DNA of 64,000 bases from Nilaparvata lugens (taxonomy: Eukaryota > Arthropoda > Insecta > Hemiptera > Delphacidae). Made by a program: the position numbers and the translations under genes. A model generated the notes under the pieces. It had not been told where the DNA came from. It was given only the letters and a program-made list of their open reading frames with translations, and searched no databases. Each line of letters opens with the position of its first letter. Position 1 is the stretch's first letter. The stretch is from positions 50,752,107-50,816,106 of the forward strand of contig NC_052507.1 in the NCBI RefSeq assembly GCF_014356525.2. The letters are read 5' to 3'. This document shows, in pieces, positions 44,701 through 54,260 of this stretch.

Positions 44701-47700
44701 CCAGCGTAATACTTATAAGTACTTTGAGAATCGAGGACTTGCTGGGCTCACATTATGTAACCTCAGCAAGGCGTTTGACACGCTTGATCATGCAATCCTC
44801 TGTAGAGTAAACTGAAGCACTGAGAGGCCAATGGAACCCCACATGAGTTAATTCAATCCTATCTGGGGGGGGGGGGGTCTCAGGCAGGCTGCACTGGCTA
44901 ATAGTGACCTGTCTCGGATAAGGAACTGTGTCAACTGTGGATTGTCTCCGGGCTCTGTCCTGAGGCCTCTTCTCTTTTTGATTTCATTAAAAGATGTGGC
45001 TCGTATGGATGGCAGAAGTGTTGTCTGTCATGAAGATGACGCCACCTTCTTTGATCTAGGTCATGGAGGTGATGCACTAAGGGCCACAATGTTGGAATTG
45101 TTTGCTTTGGACTGGTTTTCTGTGAACCTTTTCCTCTTCAATGAAAAAAAACTTAGTCAATCATATTCAGCATCAGAAATGGGGATGAGAATGATTTTGC
45201 ACCCGTGAAACTGCTTGGGTATTTCCTGGACAGGAAGCTGTCTTGAAATGACCAAGTTGAGGCTCTCTGCTGCAGGCTAAGCAGAGTGGTTTTCTTGCTC
45301 AAGAGATTGAAATCCTGTGTTCTTGCATTGTATCTTAAGGTCTCCTATTTATGCTTTTTCTATAGCATAATCTTGTACGGCCTCAAGCTTTGGGATGAAG
45401 CCACAGATTTGTCTCGAGTGTTGCTTATTCAGAAGAATACCCTGATTGTCCTTTGTGCTGAGAGGCTGGCCCACTGTCAATCCCTCTTTGTGAGAGAGAA
45501 GATCCTCACGATCTTCTCCCTCTACATACAGTATTTCAAAATATTTGCAGAAAACATGCAAATGTGGGGTAGCTTGTAACCAGGCAGAAAATTCACCCAT
45601 ATGAGACCAGAGTGAGGCAAAGACTGGATGAACCTTATCAAAGACTGAGCAGGTCTTGGTCAGGCTTGGCCTATCTGTCAAGCTCTACACCAAGCTGCCG
45701 TTGGTGGCTAGGAATCTGCTTTTTAATCAATTTTGAAGGGTCTTGAACGGCTTCTTGTTGGATGAGTCAACATATCATCAATATTATGAATTTGTCATTG
45801 ATGGCTACCGCTGGGCTTGATTGAGGGCTGCACTTTAGTATATGGGCCACGGAATCTAGATACCTATATAGATCGATAGAGGAGATCAAGACGAGATCAA
45901 CCATGCATAACATTGTTGTCGATTTCCAAGGATTAGCTGAAAAACATGGTGGAAAGTTCAAAATTTTTATTTTTTATAATTTTTTTATGGCTAGAATATG
46001 TTTAAAACTAGTACAATCTTATGTAAAATTTGACGAGGAATTCAATAAAAATTTGAGGTTCCTAATTTCAGGTTTGTAACTTCAGTAGTTTTTGAGATGT
46101 TGCAAAAAATGTGCGAAAAGTGCAAATTTTTGGTTTAAAAGAGGTGAACCTGTTTGCATGGTGATTGATAGGTATTTTAAACTATTGGGATTAGTAGAAT
46201 GATAAATTCTAAAGAAAAAATGTCCAGTCACTTGATTGCCTAAACTCAAAATTGTTCGAGATATTTGGGCAAATAAAAATATTGCAACTCCATTTTTTGC
46301 TACCTAGGGAGAACTTAGGTTGGAAAAAGCTTAGATTGGGGAAAGCTTAGGTTAGGAGGAGCTTGGATCAGGAAAATATTAGGTTAGGGGAAGCTTAGGT
46401 TGGGAAAAGCTTAGATTAGGGAAAGCTTAGGTTAGGAGAAGCTAGGGTCAGGAAAAGTTTAGGTTAGGGAAATCTTAGTTTAGGAAAATCTTATATTAGG
46501 AAAAAAACTTAGGTTGGGAAAAGCTTAGATTAGGAAAAGCTGAGGTTAGGAAAAGCTCAGGTTGAGAAAAAGCTGAGGTTAGGAAAAGCTCAGGTTGAGA
46601 AAAAGCTTAGGTTAGGGGGAGCTCGGTCTGAGAAAAGCTTAGGTCAGGGAAAGATGGGTTAGAAAAACTTGCATTAGAGAGAGCTCAACTTAGGAAAAGC
46701 TTAGGTTAGGAAAAAGCTAAGGTTAGGAAAAGCATAGGTTAGGAAAAGCTTAGGTTAGGGGAAGCTGGGTCTAAGAAAAGCTTAGGTTGGGGAAAGCTTG
46801 GGTTAGGAAAACGTAGATAAGGAAAAGCTTAGGTTAGGAAAAAGTTGAGGTTGGGAAAAGCTTGGGCTAGGTAAAGCTTAGGTTAGGGGAAGCTGGGTTT
46901 GGGAAAAGCTTAGGTTGGGGAAAGCTTGGGTTAGGAAAAGCTCAGGTTGAGAAAAAGCTTAGGTTAGGGGAAGCTGGGTTTGGGAAAAAGCTTAGATTAG
47001 GGAAAGCTTAGGTTAGGAAATCTTAGATTAGTAAAAGCTTAGGTTAGGAAAAGCTTAGGTTAGGAAAAGCTTAGGTTAGGAAAAGCTTAGGTTAGGAAAA
47101 GCTTAGGTTAGGGGAAGCTTAGGTTGGGGAAAAGCTTGGGTTAGGAAAAGCTCAGGTTGAGAAAAAGCTTAGGTTAGGAAAAGCTTAGGTTAGGGGAAGC
47201 TGGGTTTGGGAAAAGCTTAGGTTGGGGAAAGCTTGGGTTAGGAAAAGCTCAGATTAGAAAAAGTTTAGGTTAGGAAAAGCTTAGGTTAGAGAAGGCTGGA
47301 TCTGGGATAAACTTAGGTTAGGAAATCTTAGATTAGTAAAAGCTTAGGTTAGGAAAAGCTTAGGTTTGGGGAAGCTGGGTCTGTGAAAAGCTTAGGTTGG
47401 GGGAGCTTGGGTTAGTAAAACTTAGATTAGAAAAAGCTTAGGCTAGGAAAAGTTGAGGTAGAGAAAAACTTAGGTTAGGAAAAGCTTAGATTAGGAAAAA
47501 TCTAAGGTTAGGAAAAAGCTAAGATTGGGAAAAGCTCAGGTTGGGAAAAACTTAGTTTAGGGGAAGCTACGTTTGAGAAAAGCTTAGGTTAGGGGAAACT
47601 TGAGTTAGGAAAAGCTTAGGTTAGGAAAAAAGGTAAGATTGGAAAAAGCTTAGGTTAGGGAAAGCTTGAGTTAGGAAAAGCTTACATTGGGAAAAAGCTT

Positions 47701-49007
47701 AGGTTAGGAAAAGCTTGATTCAATTATTTTTACAATCTTTTAAAGCTTTTGAATTGTATTGGAAGCTGAATAAAATGTGATCCTAAATATCGGTCTTCAC
47801 TATGCCTATGCAAACATATTGAACTCTTCTAACGCTAAAATACTACATTTTCTTGTATTTTTTCCAAATATCTTAATAATCTATAAAATTTTCTAACCTC
47901 AAATCTATTTTAATGAATTCCCTGCAAAAATCCCAATGAGATTTAGCCAATTTTGTAGTCACTAAAAGTAGTAAAAGAAAATTAAATACCGTATGAGAAT
48001 TGAAGAGTATTGAATGTGCAATTTTTTTATTTTCCCAAATATCTCGAACAATTGAGTTTAGGCTATCAAGTGACTGAACATTTTTCCTTTGAAATTTATA
48101 ATTCTACTAAATCCAATAGTTTAAAATATCTATTAATCATCATGAAAACAAGTTAACCTTTTTTACAGCAAAAAATTTGCATTTTTCTGCTCATTTTTTG
48201 CAATATCTCAAAAACTAGTAAAGTTACAAACCTGAAATTAGTTTCATTGGATTCCTCATCAAATTTTACATAAGATTGCACTAGTTTAAAACATATTGTA
48301 GCCATGAAAAGATTAATAAAAATAGATATAAAAATTTTGAACATTCCGTCATGTTTTTTAAGCTAATCCTTGGAAATCGACAACAATGTTATACATGGTT
48401 GATCTGGTCTTGACCTCCTCTATCGATCTATGTAGGCCTCAACGCAAGTTTCCGCGGTCCATAAACTAAAGTGCCCCCTACTTTATAATAAATTCATTAA
48501 TTATTTTTGACTGTCAAGATTTTTATTAGAGAAGACTGGAAATTTAGTTCAATTTAACCATTAATTCAAGTTAGAGCTATAAATAGATGGGTAAGCCTAC
48601 TGTATTCTTGATGTTTTAGAACTGACTAGCTAGGAAAGCTATTATACTTGAAACAAGCATTTTAGAAAATTATAGTATATAGCATATATATTGATTTTTC
48701 AATATAATGAAGGAGAAAAATCCGAATGACATTTAAAAGAGGATAAAGTTGGCAAAGATTATAAAGTAGGCTATTTACCGTCCATAAAACATTTTCAGCT
48801 TAGTCATCTCAAACAAAGTGAAAACAGAAATCATAGTTTTTATTTGAATAAATGAGTAGATTCAACTCACATCTTTTTTCCAATATTGGAAATCCATTTT
48901 TCTCTTCTATGCCAGTCGTAGTCTCGTCCAGGAAAACGATAGAATATGACACCGTTGGTATTCTGGTACGTATTAGAGCACCCATCTACACAACAGTTTC
49001 CCACCAT
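32737..49007 (-). CDS. THAP domain-containing protein, 236 aa
   Basis: Four exons join in phase: 49007-48871 (ATG), 35051-34853, 34301-34190 and 32999-32737. Sites are strong: donor GAT|GTGAGT at 48870, acceptor TTGTTGCAG at 35052, donor GTAAGT at 34852, acceptor TTCTTTACAG at 34302, acceptor TATTTACAG at 33000. The THAP zinc-binding C2CH domain is split by intron 1: CCVDGC and VIFYRFPG with KWISN in exon 1, then WRP, RVCSDHF and YVPTVFP in exon 2. Residues about 85-236 are polar, with no domain I recognise. THAP proteins are sequence-specific DNA-binding factors and sometimes domesticated P-element transposase parts; only the DNA-binding end is here. Intron 1 is 13.8 kb and holds a same-strand errantivirus. 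A splice at 32790 (CAAG|GTCGTT) is an alternative end. Confidence 0.86.
33000..33899. other. THAP intron 3 with dispersed repeat at 33590-33836
   Basis: 33590-33836 is a copy of the repeat at 24330-24568, ending CACGGGTTACCTGCTAGT. The rest is AT-rich and non-coding. Confidence 0.5.
33900..34087. repeat. 188-bp MITE, TTA target duplication
   Basis: Ends GGCTGGCCGCTAACGGTTG and, inverted, GGCTGGCCACTAATGGTTG. The match continues through GTGCATGCACATACAC-type bases for about 38 bp. Both sides are flanked by TTA. The 3-bp TWA target points to PIF/Harbinger. Confidence 0.78.
34302..34852. other. THAP intron 2
   Basis: No coding or repeat structure that I can define. Confidence 0.45.
35167..35363 (-). 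repeat. 3' LTR, 197 bp
   Basis: AGTTA...TAACT ends. It differs from the 5' LTR in GAGTTAAG vs GAGAGAAG, AGTAAACTG vs AGTAGACTG, and ATGATCG vs ATGTTCG. Confidence 0.93.
35431..37016 (-). pseudogene. env: Env-like fusion glycoprotein, frameshifted
   Basis: Three overlapping frames make up one env: 37016-36828, 36886-35906 and 35949-35431. The first has a hydrophobic leader (LPLILLLLAPATS). The second has a furin-type site RQKR followed by GLFNGLGSAISWITG, a fusion-peptide-like stretch as in errantivirus and baculovirus F-type Env. The third has a transmembrane anchor (LCIILLLIFTVILLIVIIFL) and a short cytoplasmic tail. In the family, Env is a membrane fusion protein made from a spliced message. 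Two frame breaks (about 36840-36880 and 35930-35955) disable this copy unless they are assembly errors. Confidence 0.82.
36952..38226 (-). pseudogene. pol: Integrase with one in-frame stop
   Basis: The zinc-binding HHCC part is seen as YHEGKTFHRG and CAVCLKVK. The catalytic core has Asp in TMTDCFSKR, Asp in QMDNGREFDN and Glu in GLVERTHSTLIEIL, a DDE triad. A TAG at 37384-37386 follows SPMEIT. Past it the same frame continues to 36952 with a basic C-terminal tail (KRPFKLHPNRMKRPKKP). The frame is displaced by one base from the RT ORF at a T8 run near 38252. It overlaps the start of env slightly, as is usual in this group. Confidence 0.85.
38249..40954 (-). CDS. pol: Pol: protease, reverse transcriptase, RNase H (copy 2)
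   Basis: 901 residues. Protease DTG at residues 35-37, RT VYMDDIIVFS with YMDD at 442-445, RNase H TTDAS at about 590-594 and QTDHKPL at about 656-662, then VADALSR at 699-705. The catalytic residues I can see are intact. After residue 706 is the acidic Asn/Asp-rich extension with two GFEDGFHGF/LEDGFHGF motifs. The start MAPIRRKPPKELE lies in the gag overlap. The gag-pol junction has six C (minus strand) where copy 1 has seven, so the frame step from gag differs between the copies. Confidence 0.94.
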   Translation of the reverse strand: MAPIRRKPPKELELNIIDKSLPYFVDDVNRKWLVDTGSMMNYVHPAIVPPTVTRYKEKFVVKTPAGTSGGHEYIFFGPSTLFPNLSRIKMYIYDFSDRYDILLGNETMQQLKAHVNYETNTLDYGNVSKPLLSVINSSRKQIELKPGFNVITIPVRSIPTVGQGLLKPINNSNYCIEEGIVDIVNGECTCIAFSHELMTISPEPMEIEEVETILDSHNDSMTTRPENFALIKKLIHETLRTDHMNDEEKREIYDLIIKFPAIIKLDNIPLGSTNLLKHKINTVDDNPVYTRNYRYPQIFKKDVQIEIDKLLQNKIIQPSNSPYNSPIWVVPKKLDASGKKKIRMVIDYSKLNDKTIADKYPLPNIEDLFGKIGRATYFSTIDLYSGFHQIEMDPESVPKTAFSTEDGHYEFLRLPFGLKNAPPFFQRNMNILFAKMPNVLVYMDDIIVFSDILEEHLKHLKSVFKKLQNHNLKIQLDKTEFFERELLYLGHIVSERGIQPNPAKLQAIKDFKIPKTEKQIKQFLGLTGYYRKMIQNYAKIAKPLTQALKKDVKININNTEYVNAFEKLKTMLQNSPILQLPDFSKQFIATTDASNYAIGGVLSQVFEGKDLPVAYASRTLNKHEINLSTIEKELLAIVWCCKYFRPYLYGRKFLIQTDHKPLQWLHSIKEPNSKLIRWKLLLEEFDFDIIYINGKTNYVADALSRPNNVNMMENDEDDFLGFEDGFHGFANIATDPHETGLEDGFHGFDNSAHNPDHEFDYINVDELLRFNTRTEAPSIDVSSLDEILQQIDNPAVGTDNDDIIGIDNRNDDVVNNDANENIVRDIDYENVVNNNENGNEREDDNNSLATIHSRKSSNEQVTIADDDKILNVEHNQLVLERGDQTPRLIKIFDKNRLIIFF
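40917..41395 (-). pseudogene. gag: Gag C-terminal tail with stop (copy 2)
   Basis: Equivalent to 2806-3294, but CAG is TAG at 41376-41378. The remaining open part starts at 41147 (MRTPSTNRN) and ends GCGPNPAETPQRA. Confidence 0.7.
41396..42340 (-). CDS. gag: Gag, capsid region (copy 2)
   Basis: The same 314-residue ORF as 3291-4235, without change. The capsid-like middle and the Gln/Asn/Phe-rich end are as described there. It begins 109 bases inside the 5' LTR. Confidence 0.88.
   Translation of the reverse strand: MSEVNFSRQVLCIPHLQPSKFNLADNEDSFHKFETEVKLPSTVSTDANIFFTSSSTLIRPSKLDPVIMSTKSIPKYLLDYIPKFDGISNKIPKFIKSFQDIFNLYCNDKIEQSQREENHWLLFTAALHSLEGAADDVVQNCECSNLAELIELLTKSFSDKRTVPDLIAEIAVMKSFQYEHPLDFLQRLSEKRTRVVTRYKLDGVTGDLLKNLLEQLDTTLVRTLIHGVHPTLGAHLQVYKLKNLDDARNTLRSDCSIVLKQLKCAEPVSDKSAVSEKQINSQFQPRNFFQPQPVFNQFSPRNFHQQHFNQNHFN
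42449..42645 (-). repeat. 5' LTR, 197 bp
   Basis: Identical to 4344-4540. The inner side carries the primer-binding site (TGG CACCCGAAC, first T from the LTR). Confidence 0.93.
42646..43710. other. THAP intron 1, duplicated in 4541-5604
   Basis: AT-rich, with an ATT microsatellite near 42765-42803. No coding content. Confidence 0.55.
43711..44002. repeat. 292-bp long hairpin, copy 2
   Basis: As 5605-5894. The one-base length difference on each arm between the copies is compensatory: GTTGGGATGGCC pairs with GGTCATCCCAAC here. Confidence 0.85.
44059..44240. repeat. MITE with ~60-bp inverted ends, copy 2
   Basis: Same element as 5951-6132, in the THAP first intron. Confidence 0.8.
44469..45720 (+). 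pseudogene. Decayed non-LTR reverse transcriptase, copy 2
   Basis: Same dead RT as 6361-7487, continuing past the point where copy 1 meets the gap. Added text includes AERLAHCQSLFVREKILTIF. Opposite strand to the THAP gene. Confidence 0.75.
45831..48474. mobile_element. Foldback-like element: ~465-bp inverted arms around a minisatellite
   Basis: The left arm (45831-46293) starts CACTTTAGTATATGGGCCAC and the right arm (48010-48474) ends with the inverse, GTCCATAAACTAAAGTG. Further matches include CGATTTCCAAGGATTAGCT / AGCTAATCCTTGGAAATCG. The interior is the array at 46308-47716 and about 290 bp of AT-rich DNA. No transposase ORF. It is absent from the 1-7487 copy, which ends before it. Confidence 0.8.
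46308..47716 (+). repeat. 16-bp minisatellite, unit GCTTAGGTTAGGAAAA, ~85 units
   Basis: The best-preserved units are at about 47035-47110. Diverged units replace TTAGG with TTGGG, TCAGG, TTAGA and similar, and A-runs vary from 3 to 7. Each unit holds the pentamer TTAGG, the canonical insect telomere repeat, but in a longer frame. Confidence 0.9.
48475..48870. other. THAP intron 1, 5' part
   Basis: AT-rich, non-coding, ending at the exon 1 donor GTGAGT (48870-48865, minus strand). Confidence 0.5.
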
Positions 49008-49250
49008 ATTGCTAGGAATAAACAATTTGTTTGTTTTTTTTGGTTTTTTTAATTAAAAATTGTTCTTTAAAACAAGACAGAAACAAGTAACAAAAAATTA
49101 TAACCTCACATTTTTGTTCTTTGGCTTCTTCGAGACTTGTACACATTGGATACGTGAATCTACGGAAAACACAGCTCTCTAATACGCATGTGCAGTTATT
49201 GGTTTTGGTCAAGTTGAATCAGTTCCGTTCCCTGTAATAACGGTTACTGA

Positions 49251-49452
49251 GCAGCGTAATATAACAGAATAGGTACAGAATGGAAACTGTCAATCAAACG
49301 CCTATCCAACCAATGCTTTTCACATGGCACAAATACTACAAACCAGTCTAAGCAGCGTAATATAACAGATTAGGTACAGAATGGAAACTGTCAATCAAAC
49401 GTCTATCCAACCAATGCTTTTCACTTGGCACAAATACTACAAACCTGTCTCT
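49251..49452. repeat. 101-bp tandem duplication upstream of the THAP start
   Basis: GCAGCGTAATATAACAGA starts both units (49251 and 49352). They differ at a handful of bases. 250-450 bp upstream of the THAP ATG, so it may lie in promoter DNA. Confidence 0.8.
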
Positions 49453-49466
49453 GACAGCACCGTATC

Positions 49467-49475
49467 GCGCATGCG
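49467..49475. promoter_or_regulatory. GCGCATGCG motif upstream of the THAP gene
   Basis: It resembles the NRF-1/erect-wing site. 460 bp upstream of the THAP ATG. Similar 10-bp palindromes lie at 26563 and 61111. Function is inferred from the motif only. Confidence 0.3.
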
Positions 49476-49744
49476 TTAGCAACGGGTTTTCCCGTTCCAT
49501 TCAGTCAGTTCTTTGAATGTAACGTTTTTGTGATGATGGTTACCGAGCACTGTAACTGGAGCCAATCGTCATTCTATTTGATGAAGATATTATTATCCAA
49601 TGATGATTTATCATTAAATCCAATATATTATCATTTTATTTAATAAAAGAAAGAGTACTTTTGAAAAATATAATCAATAAAATATAACAGTATTGTTATT
49701 TAACTGATGCTAAAAACACTATAACTAAGTCTGCACATTGTCAT

Positions 49745-50435
49745 TTCAAAACAAAAACCGAACCCTCAACTTCCCCTTTCACATTTAAAACATCAATAAA
49801 CATACGGTAACTATTTGAAAAATTTCCAATCCCATCCAGCATATTGCAATTTCAAAGCAAAAACCTAACCTAACCCTATGAAACATTATTGAATATAATC
49901 CAAGAAAACCTAACCACTAACACCTAACACCTTCACATTCAACAATTTAGATTTCAAAGCAAAATCCTAACCCCCTAACCTATCCTTTCACATTTGAAAC
50001 ATCAAAAAACAAAACTCTAACTGCATCCTAGCCCCTTCTAGCATATTGCAATTTCAAAGCAAAAACCTAACCTATCCTAATAACACATTATTAAATATAA
50101 CCCAAATTAAACCCAACCTCTAACCCTTTCACATTCAATACTTTAGATTTATTCGTCATCTTTGGAACAAAACATAAACATGTGGTTCATTCCATGAACA
50201 TATTCACAAACATGTGGCTCATTTCATGAACATGTTCACAAACATGTGGTTCAAAGCAAAATCCTTACCCCCTAACCTATCCTTTTACCTTTGAAACATC
50301 AAAAAACATAACTCTACCTAGACCCTAGCCCCTTCTAGCATATTGCAATTTTAAAGCAAAAACCTAACCTATCCTAATAAAACATTATTAAATATAACCT
50401 AAATAAAACCTAACCCCTAACTCTTTCACATTCGT
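49745..50435. repeat. ~200-bp tandem repeat, 3 copies, CCTAACC-rich
   Basis: The landmark AGCATATTGCAATTT occurs at 49838, 50040 and 50337. The last spacing is longer because of an insert with repeated AAACATGTGG. Each unit holds several CCTAACC or CCTAACCTA blocks. Confidence 0.75.
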
Positions 50436-50759
50436 TGAACTATAGACAAGGATAGCAACACCATTGCAAATCGTACACTACCATTATAACGTGGACCTCA
50501 CTATAGATACTCAAAGAATACTTTTGAATAACTATGTTATAACTGTGACTGTTGCTGGCCGTTACTCTGTTTCTGTGACAAAGAGAAGCTGCTCAAATAC
50601 TATAAAAAAATAGACACGTCACGTGACCTTGGGAAGTTCCAATCCTGGTCTTCTGATTTGCTCGCGGCAGGGAACGAGATCAATTGATCAGGATCAGTAA
50701 AGTGATCCGAACAATGCGGCGCTTCCTAACAAGTTGGCGGATTTTTGTGCTAGGGTACT

Positions 50760-51118
50760 AGCCGAGTTTCCATACTGTATGTTGTTGTATACTGTGGTAA
50801 TATTCCTCGCGACGCGTGGCTATGAGCAGGCGTCTTGAGACGGGCGGTTAGAACCGCCACGGCTAGAGCGATATAATAATTTGTATAATTATCTCTTCTT
50901 ACTTGACTGGAATTGGAGCAGAATAAGTTAACTGCAACTCACTGCCAACACACAAGGAATCTTATATGTTGGCAGTGCCGCCGAATTACATCAATAATTA
51001 TTATTGTTGTGCAAGTTACAATCAATGTCTATTTGAAGGTACTATATACTGCATACTCTAATGATTTTATTGCAAATATGTTATTTTTGCAATAAATGTA
51101 ATTCAATTAAAAAAAAAT
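50760..51118 (+). repeat. Possible retroposon or solo LTR with A-rich end
   Basis: A block with GC-rich start (CCTCGCGACGCGTGGCTATG), ending with AATAAATGTAATTCAATT and AAAAAAAATAATAATA. The layout is that of a retroposed 3' end, but no flanking duplication is clear. Confidence 0.35.
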
Positions 51119-51649
51119 AATAATAACCAGTAAGTTCATTAGATTCTAATATCATACATTGAAGATGAATCATAAAAGCAATATAGTAGCTAACATTTCA
51201 AATTAATTTGTTACCTTAACATTAAACATGAAAATCCAATGAGTTCAAGTTCAAATTTATTTTATTGAGCCAAAAACAATACACATACAGGCCAAGTCAA
51301 AACATCAAAACCAAAAAAGTTTTGTGGCAGCTATCTATTATCGTTACCAGATAGGACGCCTGCCAGCTGCTCGGTTGTAAATTCTCCTGGGAGTGTGGGA
51401 GTCAGTCACTCCCTGAGCTCAGTGTGGAACAGAACTCCAGTGTCATTCTGTTAACCTATGATTTGTGCACTCTCGCAAACTCTCCTTCTCTCGCTCTCGC
51501 ACTCTCATACTCTCATAATCAAATGTTACTCTCAATTATTTCTCAGATAACTATTCCTCTCATTTCAACACTCCATCACTCAAACCTCATATAAGTGCAA
51601 CATAATTATCTCCAAGGAACCAGCAAGGGGCGCCCCTACCTGCAGCACA

Positions 51650-51672
51650 ATGGAGCAGCCGCACATCCAGTG
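51650..51672 (+). CDS. Candidate first coding exon (low support)
   Basis: ATGGAGCAGCCGCACATCCAG then TG|GTGAGT. Good start context (CACAATGG) and a strong donor, after a CT-rich stretch that could be an initiator region. No partner exon was found. Confidence 0.2.
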
Positions 51673-52210
51673 GTGAGTAATATAATCATTCCCTCACTCA
51701 AAGTCCTCCAAAATCCTGTTCATATTTAACAAAAAGAAGTGTTTGAGCTTATGTCAAATAATAATTGATATGATGAGTATTTCAACTTTTTCAATCAAAT
51801 CAGAGGATAATCTACTACATTTTGAATTTCAACTGAAATTCCACAAAAAACATTATTAGGTCGTGCTTTTTGAAAGCACCTTGACTTCTCTGATGATGTT
51901 CTGACCTACCAGAGATAATGTATAATGTATAATCTATGTATCCACAAAGAGGTACATTTATTTATCATTATATTGGAAAAAAACGGTTTCTCAATTTTAT
52001 TGATAGGTATACATGTAAGATGTATAGAGTAATAAGTATTGTTTAGAATTTACTATGTAAATTTGTAATCTTTTTTACTCTAGTTGCTGCAGAGAAGGAA
52101 TCCTTTTTGCCACAGAGAAGAAGTAAGAGTAAGTAATCTTAAGTGCATACAGATATACGCGCCGCAAACATGAGCAATTCACTTTTTATCAGCTGATGCC
52201 AAGCTTTTTT

Positions 52211-54260
52211 GACCGAGCTAAGTGAGGTCTAAAATTCAAGTCGACGGTTTGGCATTTTTCTTAATGTTTAAATGTTTGAATGTTTATATGTTGCGCATTT
52301 ACGGCAAAACGTGGTAATAGATTTTCATGAAATTTGACAGGTATGTTCCTTTTTTAATTGCGCATTGACATATATACAAGGTTTTTGGAAATTTTACATT
52401 TCAAGGATAATATAAAAGGAAAAAGGAGCCTCCTTCATACGTCAATATTGGAGTAAAAATCAGACTATTGAATTATTCTATAATCTTAAACTTGTTAAAT
52501 CAAGATTAATAAGCTTTTTAGAAATTAATAATATTCTTTCTCCTAACCAATTTGGCTTCGGCAAAGGTATAAGTACAGAATTAGCTGTACTAGAATAATA
52601 AAAATTTGTAACTAGCAATTTAGAGGAAAAGAATAATTGTCTAGCAGTATTTTTAGATTTGGCAAAGGCCTTCGATTCTGTTTCCCATGACTTATTAATA
52701 AAAAAGCTTGAGGCAATAGGTATAAGAGGAGTGCCACTTGAATGGTTCAGATCCTACCTCAGCAATCGACAGCAAAAAACAAAGGTTGAGAACCATATGA
52801 GTGCAGAGGGTTCCATGGAGTTCGGAATACCTCTAGGAACAGTTTCAGGACCAATTTTGTATTCGATCTTTGCAAATGAGTTGTGCTCCATTCAAATTCA
52901 AGGTAGAGTTATAGCCTTTGCTGACGATACAGTACTCCTTTTTCAAGGAAAAAAATTGGGAAGAAGTGTTCCAAACAGCAGAGATAGAACTCACAAAAAT
53001 CACTAGTTGGTTAATAAATAATTTATTGTCATTAAATTCAGAAAAAAACAAAATTTTTAGCTTTTTCTTCAACAAATAGCACAAAACCACACATGACAAC
53101 AATGAAGCTTCATAATTGTGATAGAAATAGTAACAATAATTGTAATTGCCAACTAATAGAACGCTCTGACAATATAAAGTATTCAGGAATAATAGTAGAT
53201 GATTCATTGAAACGGAACAAGCACATAACATATACAACTGCCAAAATAAGGAAGCTTATATACAAATTCTATCAATTAAGGCGTATCATAGACAAAGAAA
53301 TGTTAAAAACTGTATACTTAACATTAGTTGAATCTCTTTTAAGGTACGGTCTGTTAGTTTGGGGTGCAGCTAACTTCAGTTTTATAGATCCATTATTTAA
53401 AACTCGTAAACGCATTTTGAAAATAATGGGAAACAGGGAAATTCGGTTTCCAACTGTAGAATTATTTATAGAAAATAGAGTACTCAGTGTTAGGCAATTG
53501 TATATATTGTTGTTATTAGGGTGTATGAAAAAACATCAAAATAGGAACTATATCATAAATCATAGCCATAATACTAGAACAAGAGAACGTTACAATCAAG
53601 AAGTACCACGAATGAATACAGCATTTGGGCAAAGATCACTAGGATATTTAGGGCCTACAATATCTAATAGAATACCATTAGAAATCAAAGGAGAGGAAAA
53701 TTTCAATAGCTTCAAAAGAAAAATTAGACATTGGTTATTCAGTATTGGGATACAAAGTAGTGAGGAACTAATAGTAATTAGGATTTAGATTTAAGTAGTA
53801 TTCTTTTTAAATAAGGTAATTTATAGGTAGAAAATTGTAACTCGGTCTAGTATCTTTGTACTAGGTGATGCTTAGAGTAATAGATATAGTTTTAGATTTT
53901 TTGGAATTTTTGTATTATCTGTTGTAGCATAATTAGTATTAATTTGATGATAACCTCGACACATATATTATATATAGTGAGGTATCATTTTTGTAATCGC
54001 TGAATATTGCTATATTATTAAAAATGTATGAAAAAATAATATGTAATGTATGTATGAATTTATGAATAAACTCCTCTGGATGTGTCGTCCAACATCCAGA
54101 GAAATTATTATTATTATTACGGTACTATCATCATTCATTAATCAGCTGACAAGTGATCACACAGATGTGTGGAGAAGCCAGTCAATTGCTGTATTTCCAT
54201 AAGGTCTATAGTTTCAATCAGGTACTTGTGGATTAGAATACTGCGTGAGGTCTACTGTTC
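52211..54260 (+). repeat. 'GACCGAG' repeat split by a LINE
   Basis: The left part stops at AAAATCAGACTATTGAATTA (about 52473). The continuation resumes at AATCAGCTGACAAGTGATCA (about 54140), which is contiguous in the copy at 23478. The right inverted arm is missing. Confidence 0.75.
52476..54125 (+). pseudogene. Non-LTR LINE, RT part, broken
   Basis: Reads ILSPNQFGFGKGISTE, then LAVFLDLAKAFDSVSHDLL (block A), PLGTVSGPILYSIFANEL (block B, QG changed to LG) and VIAFADDTVLLFQG, where the FADD box is intact (52659-53006). Frameshifts to 53093, where the ORF 53093-53788 gives the thumb and C-terminus (YSGIIVDDSLKRNKHI, YGLLVWGAANFS, HNTRTRERYN). It ends in ATT repeats near 54107-54119. 5' truncated, no endonuclease. 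Confidence 0.8.

Noticed and set aside
46308..47716. CRISPR array or true telomere array
   Set aside because: Units are contiguous without unique spacers, and the repeat is 16 bp rather than pure TTAGG; it sits inside inverted arms.
48153..48344. 63-codon - strand ORF
   Set aside because: Lies in the right arm of the foldback-like element; the left arm holds its inverse and no protein pattern is seen.
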